The notes: generated by a model from the letters alone, not told the origin. Counted from the stretch's first letter, positions 1-11,279 are shown. The stretch is 64,000 bases of DNA from Halichoerus grypus (GCF_964656455.1 NC_135717.1:1178001-1242000); one strand, 5' to 3'. Translations and numbers: made by a program.

Positions 1-121
1 TCAAGGCCTTCAGCCCCTCCACACTCCTGTCCTTCACGGCCATGGCCAGGAGCACCGCTCTGTTCCCAGCTTCCTGAGACACAAACGTCACCAGGTTCTT
101 TGCTAAGACGTGGATGAGAGG
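1..121 (-). other. PSMG3: PSMG3 exon 3 (last coding exon, partial)
   Basis: The acceptor CTTACCAG ends at 122 and the exon runs off the left edge. It encodes 40 codons plus one base of the C-terminal half. The junction with exon 2 falls between codons, giving DE|PL, as expected for PSMG3. Confidence 0.93.
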
Positions 122-930
122 CTGGTAAGGGAAAGGAGAGAAACCATTTTAATTGCGACAAATCTGTTTTCCCTTAGCACTTCGCGTGTGCCCTAGAAAC
201 CCGACTGGCTTCCTACACCCCAATAAATCACACCCCGCCCCGTAAGTTCAAAGCAACAGCCATGCAGCATTCAACCAGACTCCAGAACACTCCAGTCCTA
301 AACAAAACGCCGAAGAGGCACCACTCTACTCATTCTCTTGGTGCCTTGATTCCCTGGTCTCTTCTGGTGGCCGCCATCTAGGAGGCCTCGTGAAAGGTAT
401 TCTGCGCGGCTGGGGTGGGGTCTGTCAAGCCTCACAGGCGATCTCGTCAGAGCTCAATACTCCAAGGCAGCACGAGAGGCTCGAACCTCACAAGATCAGT
501 ACCCCGCCTGCCCGGCAGATCCAACGCTGACGGGCTGGGAAAAGCAGGCGCCTGGGGCGGGCAGGTGCTCTCTCAGCTGCGCAGGCTCCAGGAAATGCCC
601 GGCCGTCCGCGGGCTCCGCGGCCCTCCCACCGGACCCTCCGGCCACTACTCCCAAGCCGCAGTCACACCAGCGGGTTTCCCCCCACCGCGGGGACCCCTT
701 CCCAGCCACTTTACCTCGTCCTGCCCAAGAAGGACTTTCGTGGTGAGCACAGGCTGGCTGATGTCACTGGCCACGGGGCTGGGCTCCAGGGAGACCAGGG
801 TACCCATCTTCCCGAACTGGGTCACCACCACCAGGATGTGGCTGCTGAAGGCTGTGCAGACCACCTGCGTGGGGACCCCACACACCACTTCCGTCTTCTG
901 TTTGGAGACCAGCAAGGGTTCGCCTTCCAT
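1..930 (-). CDS. PSMG3: PSMG3, proteasome assembly chaperone 3 (3' end outside window)
   Basis: PSMG3 (PAC3) is a small cytosolic chaperone that pairs with PSMG4 (PAC4) and helps build the alpha ring of the 20S proteasome; this role is family knowledge. The gene reads on the minus strand. The start ATG (930-928) sits in a good Kozak context and opens 72 codons that I recognise as the PSMG3 N-terminal half (KQKTEVVCGVPTQ, then SHILVVVTQFGKMGTLVSLE). The reading stops at a GAG|GTAAAG donor (714|715). It resumes after a CTTACCAG acceptor at 121 with PLIHVLAKNLV and continues through VSQEAGNRAVLLA to the window edge. The intron is phase 0. Together 112 residues plus one base are visible, of about 122 expected, so the last ~10 codons and the stop lie to the left. 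No frameshift or in-frame stop is seen, so the gene looks intact. The CpG island upstream fits a housekeeping promoter. Confidence 0.97.
122..714 (-). other. PSMG3: PSMG3 intron 2
   Basis: Intron of about 593 bp with GT-AG ends. It contains a YY1-like word (CCGCCATCT at 371-379, AGATGGCGG on the minus strand). No interspersed repeat or other gene is visible. The short open frames here have no recognisable product. Confidence 0.85.
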
Positions 931-951
931 GGATGGGTCTCTTCCGTGGCA
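715..951 (-). other. PSMG3: PSMG3 exon 2 (first coding exon)
   Basis: Exon limits were read from splice signals. A pyrimidine-rich tract (TTTTTTCTGTTTCC on the minus strand) leads to an AG acceptor next to 951. The donor GTAAAG follows 715. The exon carries 21 bases of 5' UTR and 72 codons. Confidence 0.88.
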
Positions 952-1459
952 CTTTCATGTTTAACAAGGAAACAGAAAAAACCAGAGTAATTCAGCCAAG
1001 CCGCGTGGGATGCGGCCCGCGGCCCCCCACACAAGCGCGCCCACGCGGGCGGGCGCCGTGCACCCACACGGGCTTCAGCGGAGCCCCCGGGAGCCGCTCC
1101 CAGGCGCACCGCGCGGACGTGCGGGCTGCGCCTACCAGGCGGGCCGTCGGGGCACACGCTGGTCTCTGTCCCCGGAGGCTCCCGCCCTCCTGCCCTCCCG
1201 CCCGGCTCCACACCCGGCCGCGGCCCGAGGCCGGCGGGAGCGAGCGCCGCAGGTGCACAAGCCTGGGCCCCGGCAGGTGGCCGCGCCCCCGCCGCCCGCT
1301 GAGCTTCCCCTTCCGTTTGGGGAAACGACCGCCCCCACAGGACAGGGCGGCACCTCCGCGCGGGCGAAGGGCAGAGAGCGACGGGACGCCGGCAGGCCGG
1401 GGGCCCCGCGGGGACGCGCGCCCGTCTACCCAGCCCACCGCCACGCCGCCCGCGCTTAC
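952..1459 (-). other. PSMG3: Probable PSMG3 intron 1, within the CpG island
   Basis: GC-rich sequence between the proposed exon 1 donor at 1459 and the exon 2 acceptor next to 951. Long open frames run across it on both strands because stop codons are rare in such sequence. None has a recognisable product. Confidence 0.55.
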
Positions 1460-1760
1460 CGCGCCGCGCCCGGAAGTGACGCCCTTGGGCGACGCGGGCC
1501 CGCCCCCGCAGGGGGCCCCGCCTACCCGCGCTGCGGCCCCTCCCACCGGAAGGGCGCCTGCGGGCTTCCGGTCCCGGCACGGTCTCCGGCGCCCTGAGCG
1601 GCGGGGTTCCGCGCTCCGGAGAGGGGACGCCTGTTCGGGGCGAGGGGCGGCAGCCCCCCACCCGCGGGCCTCGGCCTCCCGGCCTCTGGCTGCTCCCCCG
1701 GGGTGTCCTCGGCAGTCGGGGCAGCGCCTGGCTGTGGGTTCCCTACCCGCATGGCGGCCC
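1440..1760 (-). promoter_or_regulatory. PSMG3: PSMG3 CpG-island promoter and probable non-coding exon 1
   Basis: Very CpG-dense sequence lies upstream of exon 2. A strong minus-strand donor (G|GTAAGC at 1460|1459) could end a non-coding first exon. Three ETS/GABP-type cores occur within about 100 bp: CCGGAAGTGA at 1470-1479, CCGGAAG at 1546-1552 and CTTCCGG at 1565-1571. A YY1-like ATGGCGGCC is at 1751-1759. No TATA box is seen. This is typical of a housekeeping promoter and may be bidirectional, since an antisense lncRNA (PSMG3-AS1) starts beside the human gene. The exact transcription start cannot be read from sequence. Confidence 0.7.
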
Positions 1761-1975
1761 GGGGGCTGTCGGAGCGGAGCCGGCGCCGTGCAGAGGTCGC
1801 CCCACGCAGAGCGGGCCGTGAGGGCCGCCGCCGCGGACACAGGGACCTGGGTGTGGCCGGCAGGAGTCGGAGCCCGGGCGCGGGGCGTCCTGCTGACCCG
1901 GGCGGGCGGGACGGCGCGGAGGCCCCACGGCGAGGCCAGGACTGAGGGCCCCGGGGCGGGGGCGGTCCGTGGGGG

Positions 1976-2625
1976 GCGAGCCCTCCGCCCCACTCTCCCG
2001 GGGCCCCCAGCCCTCCTGTGGTGTTCTGCAGGGGTGGGGGCGATCTGCGGGGCCGGAGGGCGGTCCGTGGGGGTGCGAGCCCTCCATCCCACTCTCCCGG
2101 GGCCCCCAGCCCTCTGGGATCGACCTGCAGGGGCGGGGGCGGTCTGCGGGGGCGAGCCCTCCGCCCCACTCTCCCGGGGCCCCCAGCCCTCCTGGGGTGT
2201 TCTGCAGGGGTGGGGGCGATCTGCAGGGCCGGAGGGCGGTCCGTGGGGGTGCGAGCCCTCCATCCCACTCTCCCGGGGCCCCCAGCCCTCCTGGGGTGTT
2301 CTGCAGGGGTGGGGGCGATCTGCGGGGCCGGAGGGCGGTCCGTGGGGGTGCGAGCCCTCCATCCCACGCTCCCGGGTCCCCCAGCCCTCTGGGATCGACC
2401 TGCAGGGGCGGGGGCGGTCTGCGGGGGCGAGCCCTCCGCCCCACTCTCCCGGGGCCCCCAGCCCTCCTGGGGTGTTCTGCAGGGGTGGGGGCGATCTGCG
2501 GGGCCGGAGGGCGGTCCGTGGGGGTGCGAGCCCTCCATCCCACGCTCCCGGGTCCCCCAGCCCTCTGGGATCGTTCTGCAGGGGTGGGGGCGGTCTGCGG
2601 GGGCGAGCCCTCCGCCCCATTTTCA
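1976..2625. repeat. G/C-rich minisatellite with alternating 99- and 77-bp units
   Basis: The word GCGAGCCCTCC recurs at 1976, 2075, 2152, 2251, 2350, 2427, 2526 and 2603, so spacings are 99, 77, 99, 99, 77, 99 and 77 bp. The long and short units differ by a 22-bp block (GGGCCGGAGGGCGGTCCGTG region). The order 99-77-99 makes a 275-bp higher-order block that occurs twice in a row. The units are G-run rich on the plus strand (GGGGTGGGGGCG). The array keeps all frames open and creates false proteins on both strands. Confidence 0.93.
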
Positions 2626-4585
2626 CGCGGGCCCCAGCCGTCTGGGGTCCATCTGGGCCACCCTTCCAGCGCACATCCATCGGATTCCTCAGGCCGTGGT
2701 GGGTGCCCGGCATGGGGCGAAGCGCTCTGTGAGCAGTAGTTCCTGCAGTCTTGACCCCGTCCTGTAGACAGGCTGGTCAGGTTCAGAGCGCTTGCCCCGG
2801 GTCCGTAAAGCTGGTAAGGGCTGGATCCGGGCTTCAGACGGTCGCCCTGCTTGCCCTGCATGACTGGTCTGAGGGCTCCGCGCTCAGGTACGGGGGAGGA
2901 GGAGGGACCAGCGTGGCCCCTGTGGCAGGACGATTTCTGGTCCCCTCCCGCCATCTCTGACAGCCCCCCAGGGCTCATTCTCTCTCCAAGCTGGAAGTGT
3001 TATTGGCGGGGTGGGGGACCTTGCTGCCCTAGCTTGAGCCTGCAGATTCCTCCTTAGGGCAGTAACAGCCCTTCAGAACCCGCACTCAGAGGCCTTGCTG
3101 TCCAGGTTCCTGACAGCCCCTGCGGGGGCGCATTTCCCCTCCACCTGGTCTGTCCACCCCACTGAGCTCCTTAGGAAGCCTTGGCATCCCTAATCTTTGC
3201 TCCCTTTTCTCGTGATTTAATGATTCCTTAGACAATCCGTGTCAAGTCCAATGAAGCATGCGCCTTCCAAAACGATTTCTGGTGGCTTAAAATAAAAGGC
3301 GTGTATACAAAACATTATCAAAATAGAAATCAAAATCAAAAGGAAACCTGTTTTTGAGCTTTCTTGCAGCCAGTTCACAGAGGGAAAGATTATAACTTTC
3401 AAGGTTCCAATACTCAAAAAGGATGAAGGGTATTAATTTCTCCGGAGAGTGTTTTTGTTGGGGCTAAATTTAAACCCACATCCACCCACACACACCCCAA
3501 AAGCAAATTGCCAATTCTGTTGCTTTGCCGTGGGAAACCTTACAAAGGTGCATTCACTGCTGTTCACCTATTCATGCATTCTTTGTATACAAATAGACAT
3601 AAGTTTGACACCCCTCCAAAAAATACCCAACTCTGAAATAAAGTTCTCACCTTTATGAAAGACGTGCAAGAGCAGAGTGGCTGATAAGTTTCGATGACAC
3701 TTAAGCAAATATGTCAGTGCTTGTCTGTTGGCTGTTTTTTGGTCGAGATCTTGGGTAGAGGCTGCATATGAAGGAAAGGAGGTGGGAAGTCTAGGAGGGG
3801 CTTCCTGGAGGCCCAAGTGGGCACGTGGGCAGAACGTGGGCACTTAGAATAAGGGGGGCCCAGCTCATTGCCTGCCCTGGGCTGTTCTCCAGTGGGAGGT
3901 GAATTCCCTTAAGTGAATCCACTTAAAATGGGAACCGAGTAGTGAGAGTGTCACTGGTGGGGCAGAAGAGTCTGAGAATTTATCTTAAAAAAATGGGGGC
4001 AAAAGAAAATGTCTTGAATTTGTCTTATATTCAAGGAATTCTAGGTTATGAATGCCATTATACGTTAATTTGTAGAACCAACGAATCCAGTGTTGATTTG
4101 GCAGGGTCATAATCTTCCCAACAAGTTGTCCGACAGCGATTTTCCCGGCTGCATAACGAGGAGGGTGGTCCGAGGGTACCATCCGCTTCCCCAAGAGCCT
4201 CTCATGATCCTTTGATACGCACGTTTGTCCTTGGAGTCTGTCCTCTCACCAGCTGGCCCCGTCTGGCACTGCCGGGCCCTCCACGTTTGCCGCCACATTC
4301 CCCAGTATTAACCTTCACGGGCTTTCCGAAATCTTGCATCTCTCATGATGCACGGCAGCCCCCCCAGCCTCGCAGCGTGCCTACCAGGACTCGCGACGTC
4401 GTGCCCGTGCGTGAGAGAGAGTGGGGGACACGGAGGGGCATTTAAGGGGAGCCCAGTTTTGTAAACGGTCGATTCAGTAGGGAAACCTGTGTTAGGATGT
4501 CCCTACTTCCCTCTGCGAGCTCATGCCTTGCCAGCTCCGGCAGGCACACAGGGGCCTAAGATGTCAACCCTGGAAGGCTCCAGAA
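2626..4585. other. Intergenic, no gene seen
   Basis: Unique-looking sequence. GC content falls after about 3200, with A/T-rich pockets at 3210-3430 and 3980-4090. I see no coding exon, RNA gene or clear repeat. Confidence 0.6.
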
Positions 4586-4589
4586 TCTA

Positions 4590-4715
4590 CCTCCTTGGCC
4601 CTTACTAGCTGTGCTTTGGGGCAACCTCCCTGTCAGCCTCAGCTTCTCAGCTCAGAAATGGAGAGAACACGGGTGCCGGCCTCACAGGAGGGAGTGAGGT
4701 GGGCCGCGGGCCGTG
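4590..4715 (+). mobile_element. MIR SINE remnant
   Basis: The order matches the MIR core: an ACTAGCTGTG word, then CAGCCTCAGCTTCTC, then CAGAAATGGAGA and a region like the 'cctacctcacaggg' block. It is degraded and very old. Confidence 0.6.
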
Positions 4716-6309
4716 ATTTCCCAGAGCTTTATGAAGTTAGCTATTACTTCATGTGTTTTCATACTTACTTATACATTTATACATTATTTATTACCTTTAT
4801 TATTAAACACCTGTCCTCTCATCCGCAGGTGAGTAACATCCTGCTGCCGTATGCCGGGTGAGGAATGGCTTGAAAGCAAATCAGTCTTTGGGGCTCAGAG
4901 GCCCTTGACCTGCAGGAGGCTCTCAGAGCTGCCACCCTCCAGGGTCTGCCCAAGGGAGCGGCTCATAGACACAGTGTCCCCTCCAGGTTTTGGTGAGATG
5001 GTGTAATAGGTGGAGCTGTGTTATTTGTAGAAACGATAGCCCCTCTCACGTGTCCCAGCCAGTCTCCTAAGAGGACCCGGGGATGCAGAGAGCTGGAGAT
5101 CACGTTTGTGATGCAGGCCTGAGACATGGCATCAGATAAGCAGATTTTATTCCCTTTAGGCGGTAGATACTTAGGACCGAGTTACGGGAGGTGTGTCCAT
5201 TAGGGTTCTTCCAGGCAGAGGTGACAGACACCGTGTGAAACCGTCCTTTGCTCCAAAGGAGAACAGATGGGCTCACTGGACAGCTGAGAAGTCCTGGACA
5301 CTCCGACGATTCTCCCCTCCGTTTCTCAACTCCGAGATTGCTGTCCTGCGTCCCGGCAGCATCACCAGCCGCTGCCCCCAGTCGCTCTCTTTCCCAGGAC
5401 TCCCCGGGAACATCCAGGCCAGTCCCTAGACCAGCCTGGGTCACGTGCCTGTCCTTGAACCAATCGCTCCGTGAAAACGACCTGCATTTGAGAGTTAGCA
5501 AGTCCTTGTCAGTGATTACGTCAACGAAGAAATCATAATGAACGTGACGAAATATCTAGAGCGCCCCACCCTCCCCGCCCCCGGCCCCTGGAAACCACGC
5601 ACCCACTTTGTGTTTCTGCAGATTTGCCCATGTGGACAACGCCCACAAGGGGACTCCTGCGCCACGTGGCCTTCCGTGGCCGGCTCCTTCCACTCAGCAC
5701 CGTGTGGACAAGGTTCATGCACGCACCTCAGGGCTGCGTTCCTTCCGACAGACCAGCTCTTGGGAGGATTAAATGAGGTCACATGTGAAAGGGCCTGGTG
5801 GAGGGCCGGACACACCCGGTGTGCAACAGGGCTGCCCGCCTTTCACGGGTCAGCGGGATCCACTCACGGAACCGCACACAAGGGGCCTCGTGGGACCAGC
5901 GGCCCTGAGCTCTCTTCACTGCTGGCGTTTGGGGGCAGCTGATGCCGAGGAGTGGCCATGTCAACCCATCTGCCCGGTCCCCTAATGCGCCCGAGATGGG
6001 TCTGGGGATATCTAAGCACAGGCCTTGATACAACCAAGGCCAAGGGGTCCTCCTGCCCCAGTCCCGTCCCTGGGGAAATGCTGTGGCGGTTCGGGAGCTG
6101 CTGGTGCCCCGTTAGGACAGAAGCAGGTGCGAGAGGCCTCGGGGGCATGGCCACCTCCGCAGTGGTCTGCGGATCTTTCTCTGAGCGGTTCCCCCGCCGC
6201 CGCCGCCGAGGCTGGGGACGCTCTGCCCTGGGGGCCCCCGCGTTTACCGCCAGCCCACGCCCGCCCTGTCTGTGCCCCAGCTGGGAGTGACCCCGTGCAC
6301 GGCGGTCAC
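4716..6309. other. Intergenic, no gene seen
   Basis: An AT-rich stretch (4730-4830) is followed by mixed unique sequence. A short MIR-like tail (GGATTAAATGAGGTCA) lies near 5767-5790. A small CpG-rich patch with a (CCG)n run is near 6190-6210. No exon is supported. Confidence 0.5.
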
Positions 6310-6715
6310 AGACACCCTTGAACAAATAGTGGCACGGAATTAGAAGCGGTTCTAATTAGAGTTCTCCACAAGACAGAGATTACCTATAGCAGCACCCAGT
6401 TATCTGGAAAAACAATGAACAATTAATTTTTTTGCAAACCAGGATTATCCAAGTGGAGGGAGGGGGCAGGATATAAGAAACATAAGCCGCTGAGGTTTTT
6501 GCAGAAAGAAAAGATTAAAGGCAACCAATCGAAAATCGCATATATTTTATTACAAAAACAAAACCCCGGGTCTATGTGAAATTCAAATTTTTCCCAAGGG
6601 AAATTAATGCATACCATTAAAACTGAGTCCAGTTTATAAGGATCCAGGGAGCGGTTCAGAAGAGGAATAAATCCTCTTCCCAGGGAGCATTTAAAGATCA
6701 TTTCTGGAATGCCTG
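6310..6715. promoter_or_regulatory. AT-rich non-repetitive island, candidate conserved enhancer
   Basis: About 400 bp of A/T-rich, non-repeat-like sequence sits abruptly in GC-rich surroundings. It holds homeodomain-like words (TCTAATTAGAG near 6353, CAATTAATTT near 6420), a GATTATCC word and GGATATAAG. No open frame is meaningful. Enhancer status is inferred from composition and motif type only. Confidence 0.35.
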
Positions 6716-7394
6716 CAGCACGGGAAGAAGTAAAATCATTTTCCCGCAGAGCCCAGTGGTGTTTCCTGGTGGGTGTAGCCTCTGTTCAGAGGCGGCAGGC
6801 AGGGGCTGTGTGGTCTACACGGGTCCCGGGCTTTGGAGTTCTATGTCAGTGGGAGTGTTTTCACTTAACACCAAACAGTAAGCCCCCAAAAAACCCCTTG
6901 TTTTTGGACCCAGTTCCCTGCCCGCCCAGAATGGGGAGCTGAGGACGGCGTGTTGATTTTGGTCAAACTCGGTCAAGCTCGGCTGTTACAGTGTTTCGCT
7001 CCCAGAGCGAGGCTTTCTGCCCTCGTTAGAAATACTGACAACTGCCTAGCACCCACATATTTGTTTAGTTCCTTAATAAATGAAACCTTAATCCATGTAC
7101 AATTTTGGGAAGCCTTTCTTTCAATATCTTAAGGAATTACTTCCCCTGGCGAGGATGCGGCCCGGTTGCCCGGTGTGGGGCCTGCCGCCAAGCTTGCCCA
7201 TCCTCACGGAGGCCCGTCCCGGCTCCCGCTCTCTTACCAGGAGAGATAGGGCCAGTGCTGAATGCCACGGGGCCTCAAAACGTGCTTGTTGAGTTGGACT
7301 GCATTCGAGGTTGCATGCCACGCCGCGGATCGAGGGGTTGGGGCGGGCGCAGGAGGCGGGAGGATGGGGCCGAGGGAACCTGAGCCTCCAGGGC

Positions 7395-7485
7395 CAGGGC
7401 AGGCTCACCTGTGGCCTTGGACCATTCCCTTTCCCTCCCTGGGCCTCCAGCTGTAAACCCTCATCTGTAAAATGGGCACATTGGC
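7395..7485 (+). mobile_element. MIR SINE remnant
   Basis: The typical MIR order is visible: CTGTGGCCTTGGACCA, then CCCTGGGCCTCCAG, then CTCATCTGTAAAATGGG. Confidence 0.75.
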
Positions 7486-8643
7486 CAGGTGGCCCCCAGG
7501 TGCCTCCCACCCACTCTTTAGTGGCGCGGCACGGGGAGGGACCCAGCAGGGACCCAGTGGACGAGGCAGAGAAGGCGGGAGGCGGCCTCACGGTTCCGAA
7601 GCCTGTTCCATGTGTGTGGGCTGTCCCAGGTGGAGGCTCTCAGAGGGCAGACTGGTCACGGCTTGAGGACGTGCTGACCAGTAACGCCAGGGCCGCACAC
7701 GGGAGGTGGTGAGTCTGCTCCCTTTGGGGGAATTGAGAGCAGGTGGTCAGCTGGGGTAGGGACTCGTGCAGGGGGAGGGGGGATCTGCATTTGGGGGGCT
7801 GGACTTAAAAGAGTTTTGGAGGATTTAGAATCCAATGCCTATAGTTCTGTGCGTGCAGAACTGATAACACGGGGAGGTACTAAGCCCTGCTGGACGGTCC
7901 GAGACAGGACAGGACACAGACCTGAACGGAGTAAGAACCGGCCACGCCCAGGGCCGGCGGGAACGTGGAATGGCACGGGCACTCTGGGGAGCGGGTTAGC
8001 GGTTCCTTGGAAAGGTGACCACCGCCTCCCACATGCCGCAGTGGGGCCATTCCTCGGTCTACAGCCAGCAGAAGACCCTCCCCACCCCCACCGGATGCAC
8101 CCCACACGCTCTCAGCGGGTGGGGGGTGCAGACACAAAATGGCACGTGCACGTGATGGGACGCTGTTCTGTATTTGAAAGGGGTGAAGTGCTTAGTGGTC
8201 CATGCAACAGCGTGGGGGGGGCAACCTCACAAACTGCTGAGAGAGAGGAGCCGAGCACAGAGTCTGCATGAGGCCTGACTGCACGCCTCTGGACTTCCGA
8301 GAAAGGCCAGCTTATCGGAACAGAAAGTGGGTCCGCGGTGCAGAGTTGGGGCTCAGGGACGGTTTTGTGGGAGGATGGACGTCTGCATCTTGGCGGTGGG
8401 GGTGCTGACGTGACTGTGCGCATTTGTCTGCACTCGGGAAGCCGTCCCTCGAGAGCGGACCTCAGGGTCTGCGCAGAAAGAAACCGGGAACCCGTAATGG
8501 GGGCAAACAAGCACTGCCGACAGGTAGAACCGAAGGAAAGTCCCACCTCCAACCGGAGCGGATCCGCTGGGAGCGCGGTGGCGGCGTCCTGCGGCGTCCC
8601 ACAGCACCTCAGGGCACGCAGGTCTGATTGCCCGGTGCCCCGA

Positions 8644-8697
8644 AGCTGCCGCAGTCGCCCGTCCGTCCTTCCGTCCATCCGCCCGCCCGTCCGTCCG
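8644..8697. repeat. Imperfect (CCGTC/CCAT)n simple repeat
   Basis: Runs of CCGTCCGTCC, CCGTCCATCC and CCGCCCGCCC in tandem within a CpG-rich zone. Confidence 0.7.
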
Positions 8698-9258
8698 GGA
8701 GAGAAAGGTCTCTTGGGCACCCGCTGGATGAGCATTTCCGGCCGGGAGCGGGCTGAGGGCTCTGGGCTGCAGAGATAAGGCAGATGATGAGCCGGTGGCC
8801 GCAGGTCCAAGCGGACCGAGGTCGGCCCCGCAACGCCCTCACCACCACCGGCCCGAGCGCGGCTGAAAGGAGGAGGAAGGCCCCCGAGGAGTGCGGCAGC
8901 GAGGGAGGCCGCGGTGGGGTGGCCCCGCCGCCTGGTGGGAAAGGCCGGTGGTGACGCTGTCGCGGGGCTGGTCCTGTGGTGGCAGCAGGTGCAGATTCGT
9001 GGGCACTTCCAGTGTCCGCAGACGCCCGTAGGCACGGCTGTATTCTGTTCTCACAACCAGGAAAGAACATGGGGAAGGCAGCGCGCTTGGGACCTTTGTG
9101 GCCCGGGGGACCTTGCGCCCCGAGGACGCACCCACAGCCCCCCGATGTGAATCTAGGTGGTTTGGGTCTGGTGTTGGCCGGGAAAGAGCAGGAAGGGGGT
9201 CTACAGCCCCCAACCCTGGGGAAGGCAGGGTGCGGAGAGCCTGCATTACCAGCGAGCG

Positions 9259-9274
9259 CCTCCAGGGGGCAGCA
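9259..9274 (+). promoter_or_regulatory. CTCF-like binding word
   Basis: CCTCCAGGGGGCAGCA closely matches the CTCF core (CCASYAGRKGGC type). It is isolated in unique sequence. A motif match alone does not show occupancy. Confidence 0.4.
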
Positions 9275-10119
9275 GAGGCCTGCAGAGCCCGGTGTGGGTG
9301 GAGGCTCCGAGGTGTCTGTCCTGTGGTCCTCACTCCCCAGGGGAAGAGGGGCTTGCCCCGGCACTTCCCGCCCACCTGGCCGGCTAGCCTGCCTCTTCCG
9401 GGGGGGCCAGGAGCCCGTCTGTTCTCTCACTCTGTCCGTCCAGGTCTCAACCTCTCACTTCCCCTTCTCGCTCTCCGTCTCTGCCCGCCTCTGCCTCTGT
9501 CTTCTCTGGGTGTCCCTCCCCCCAGAAGTACAGACACCTGGCCACAAAGATCTTGAAGGTGTTATGTCGCGGGCACCTGCTGAGCCCGGCCTGAGGGCCA
9601 GACCCGGTGCACCTGCGCTGTAAGGGGGGCGAGAAGTCCTCTGGGGGGACCGTCAGGTGCGCGGCAGGAGGGAGGTAAGTCAGCCCCGAGCAGGGGCATT
9701 CGAAGTCAGGAGTAGGACTCGTAAGCTGGACTAGACAGTCAAGGCCATGATGAAAACACAGAGTGGGTGCACGCTGGCCTCTGCGCCCCCCACAGTTACT
9801 ATTACGGGGCCTCGGCTTTAGCTCTGACCTTCCTGGGAGCCACGGAGAAAAGGGAAACAGGATCAGGTACCCAGGCCTATGGGGGGCGGTGCAGGGGACC
9901 CAGTGCTGTGCGGGTCCGGGGTTCAGTCCGGCCTCCCGTTCCCTACTCCGTGCACCCTTGGTCGCTGCCATCCCCCTCCCCAGAGCCCCTGCCTCAGCTT
10001 CTCCCCCATGAGCCCCCTCCCCACGGCGCCTTCACTGCTCTCCTTCCCCTGCAGATAAGCCCCCAGACTCTCGCCCGTCACTGCCTCATTCTTCCTCACC
10101 TGTCTCTTGGCTCACGGGC

Positions 10120-10640
10120 CACATGCTTTTTCTGAATAATAATTTTAATTGTGGTACAATAAATATAAAACTTAACCACTTTAACCATTTCGAAGCGTCC
10201 AGTTCAGGGGCACCGAGCACATCCATGTTGCTGTGCAGCCGTCCCCCCCATCCGGCTCCAGAATGTTCCATCCCACACACGGAGACCCTGTCCCCGTGAC
10301 GCACGGACCCCCACCTGCTCCCCCAGCCCCGGTCCCGCCGTCCACGCTCTGTGTCCGTGAGTCTGATGACTCCGGGACCTCGTGGGAGTGGGGCCCCCGT
10401 GCGTATCCTTCCGTGTCTGGCTCGTGTCCTCGGGGCTTGTCCCCGTGGGGGCAGGGGTCCTTCCTTCCTTTAGAAGGCCGGCTCATACTCCGTGGTGTGG
10501 CCGGACCACACTGTGTTGTCCATTCCTCTAGCTTTGGTGGCCGAGGGGCGCCTTCAGGCATTGGCAGGCAGGCCCTTTGCTCGCCTGGGCCGCTCACCTC
10601 CGTGACTTCTGCCTCTCTGTGGATGGCCAGGAGTACCCAG
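10120..10640 (-). mobile_element. L1M 3' end remnant (antisense)
   Basis: The plus strand reads as the complement of an old L1 3' UTR: AATTTTAATTGTGGTACAAT, then CTTAACCACTTTAACCATTT, GTCCAGTTCAGGGGCAC, TTGCTGTGCAGCCGTC and CATCCGGCTCCAGAATG. It is degraded and its right part is unusually CpG-rich for an old L1. Confidence 0.75.
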
Positions 10641-11279
10641 GCAGACCTTTAGTCAGCGGAAGCAGCAAGGACTGGCAGCCTTGTCCTGCTCTGGGAGCAG
10701 AGAAACCCCCCAAACCAGGAGTGCTCTTTGTTCTAAAAGGTGCTTTGAGGTGCACGGGCCTGGGGCAGCTAGGAAGAAGTGGACCCCGCAGAGCTGCGTG
10801 GGAGACACGGGCGGGCGGTGGGTGCTGTCTCTGCTTATTCTTGCAGCTGATGAAGCCCTGGGTCCTGCACCACAGCGGCACCCACTGAGGGGGCTTCTCC
10901 GTCTCCCCTCGGCTGGGGAGACCCCAGCCCCTGTGTGTGGAGCTGGGGGCAGGGGCTGCTCTGGGCGGGGAGGAGAACCACCACTCTGGGGCTTGGACCT
11001 GGGGTGGGCCTGGGGCCAAATGCAGGTGGGCTTTGCGCAGGGCGGCTGGGGGGCGGGTTGGGGGACACAAGGACAGCCCTGCGTCTGCCACCAGCACCTG
11101 CTCGTCTCCTGGGAAATCATGCTGGGCTCTGTCACTGTCACCGGGAAACAGTCTGGCAACAGCCTCTTGCGCACGAGGGGTGTCCCCTGCTTTCTCTCCC
11201 CGCCGTGCGTCTGGTTTCCCTCTGCAGCCCCCCAGGGGCCGCGGCCCCCCAAAGGCTGCATCTGGGAGCAGAGTGCCCT
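10641..11279. other. Intergenic, no gene seen
   Basis: GC-rich unique sequence. Overlapping open frames on both strands have no recognisable product. Confidence 0.5.

Larger units (their letters stand above)
6716..10119. other. Intergenic, no gene seen
   Basis: GC-rich unique sequence. An AT-rich pocket lies at 7025-7140, MIR at 7395-7485, a CpG-rich zone with a (CCGTC)-like tract at about 8420-8700, and a CTCF-like word at 9259-9274. The 307- and 273-codon open frames on the minus strand (8112-9430) resemble nothing known and are typical of GC-rich DNA. Confidence 0.5.

Noticed and set aside
933..2732. Long open frames of about 570-600 codons on both strands (933-2732 plus, 2713-992 minus)
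   Set aside because: They run over the PSMG3 CpG island and the 99/77-bp minisatellite. Stops are rare there by composition, frames on both strands are equally open, and no domain is recognisable.
8112..9430. Minus-strand frames of 307 and 273 codons
   Set aside because: GC-rich composition; the two overlap in different frames and include the CCGTC simple repeat. No recognisable product.
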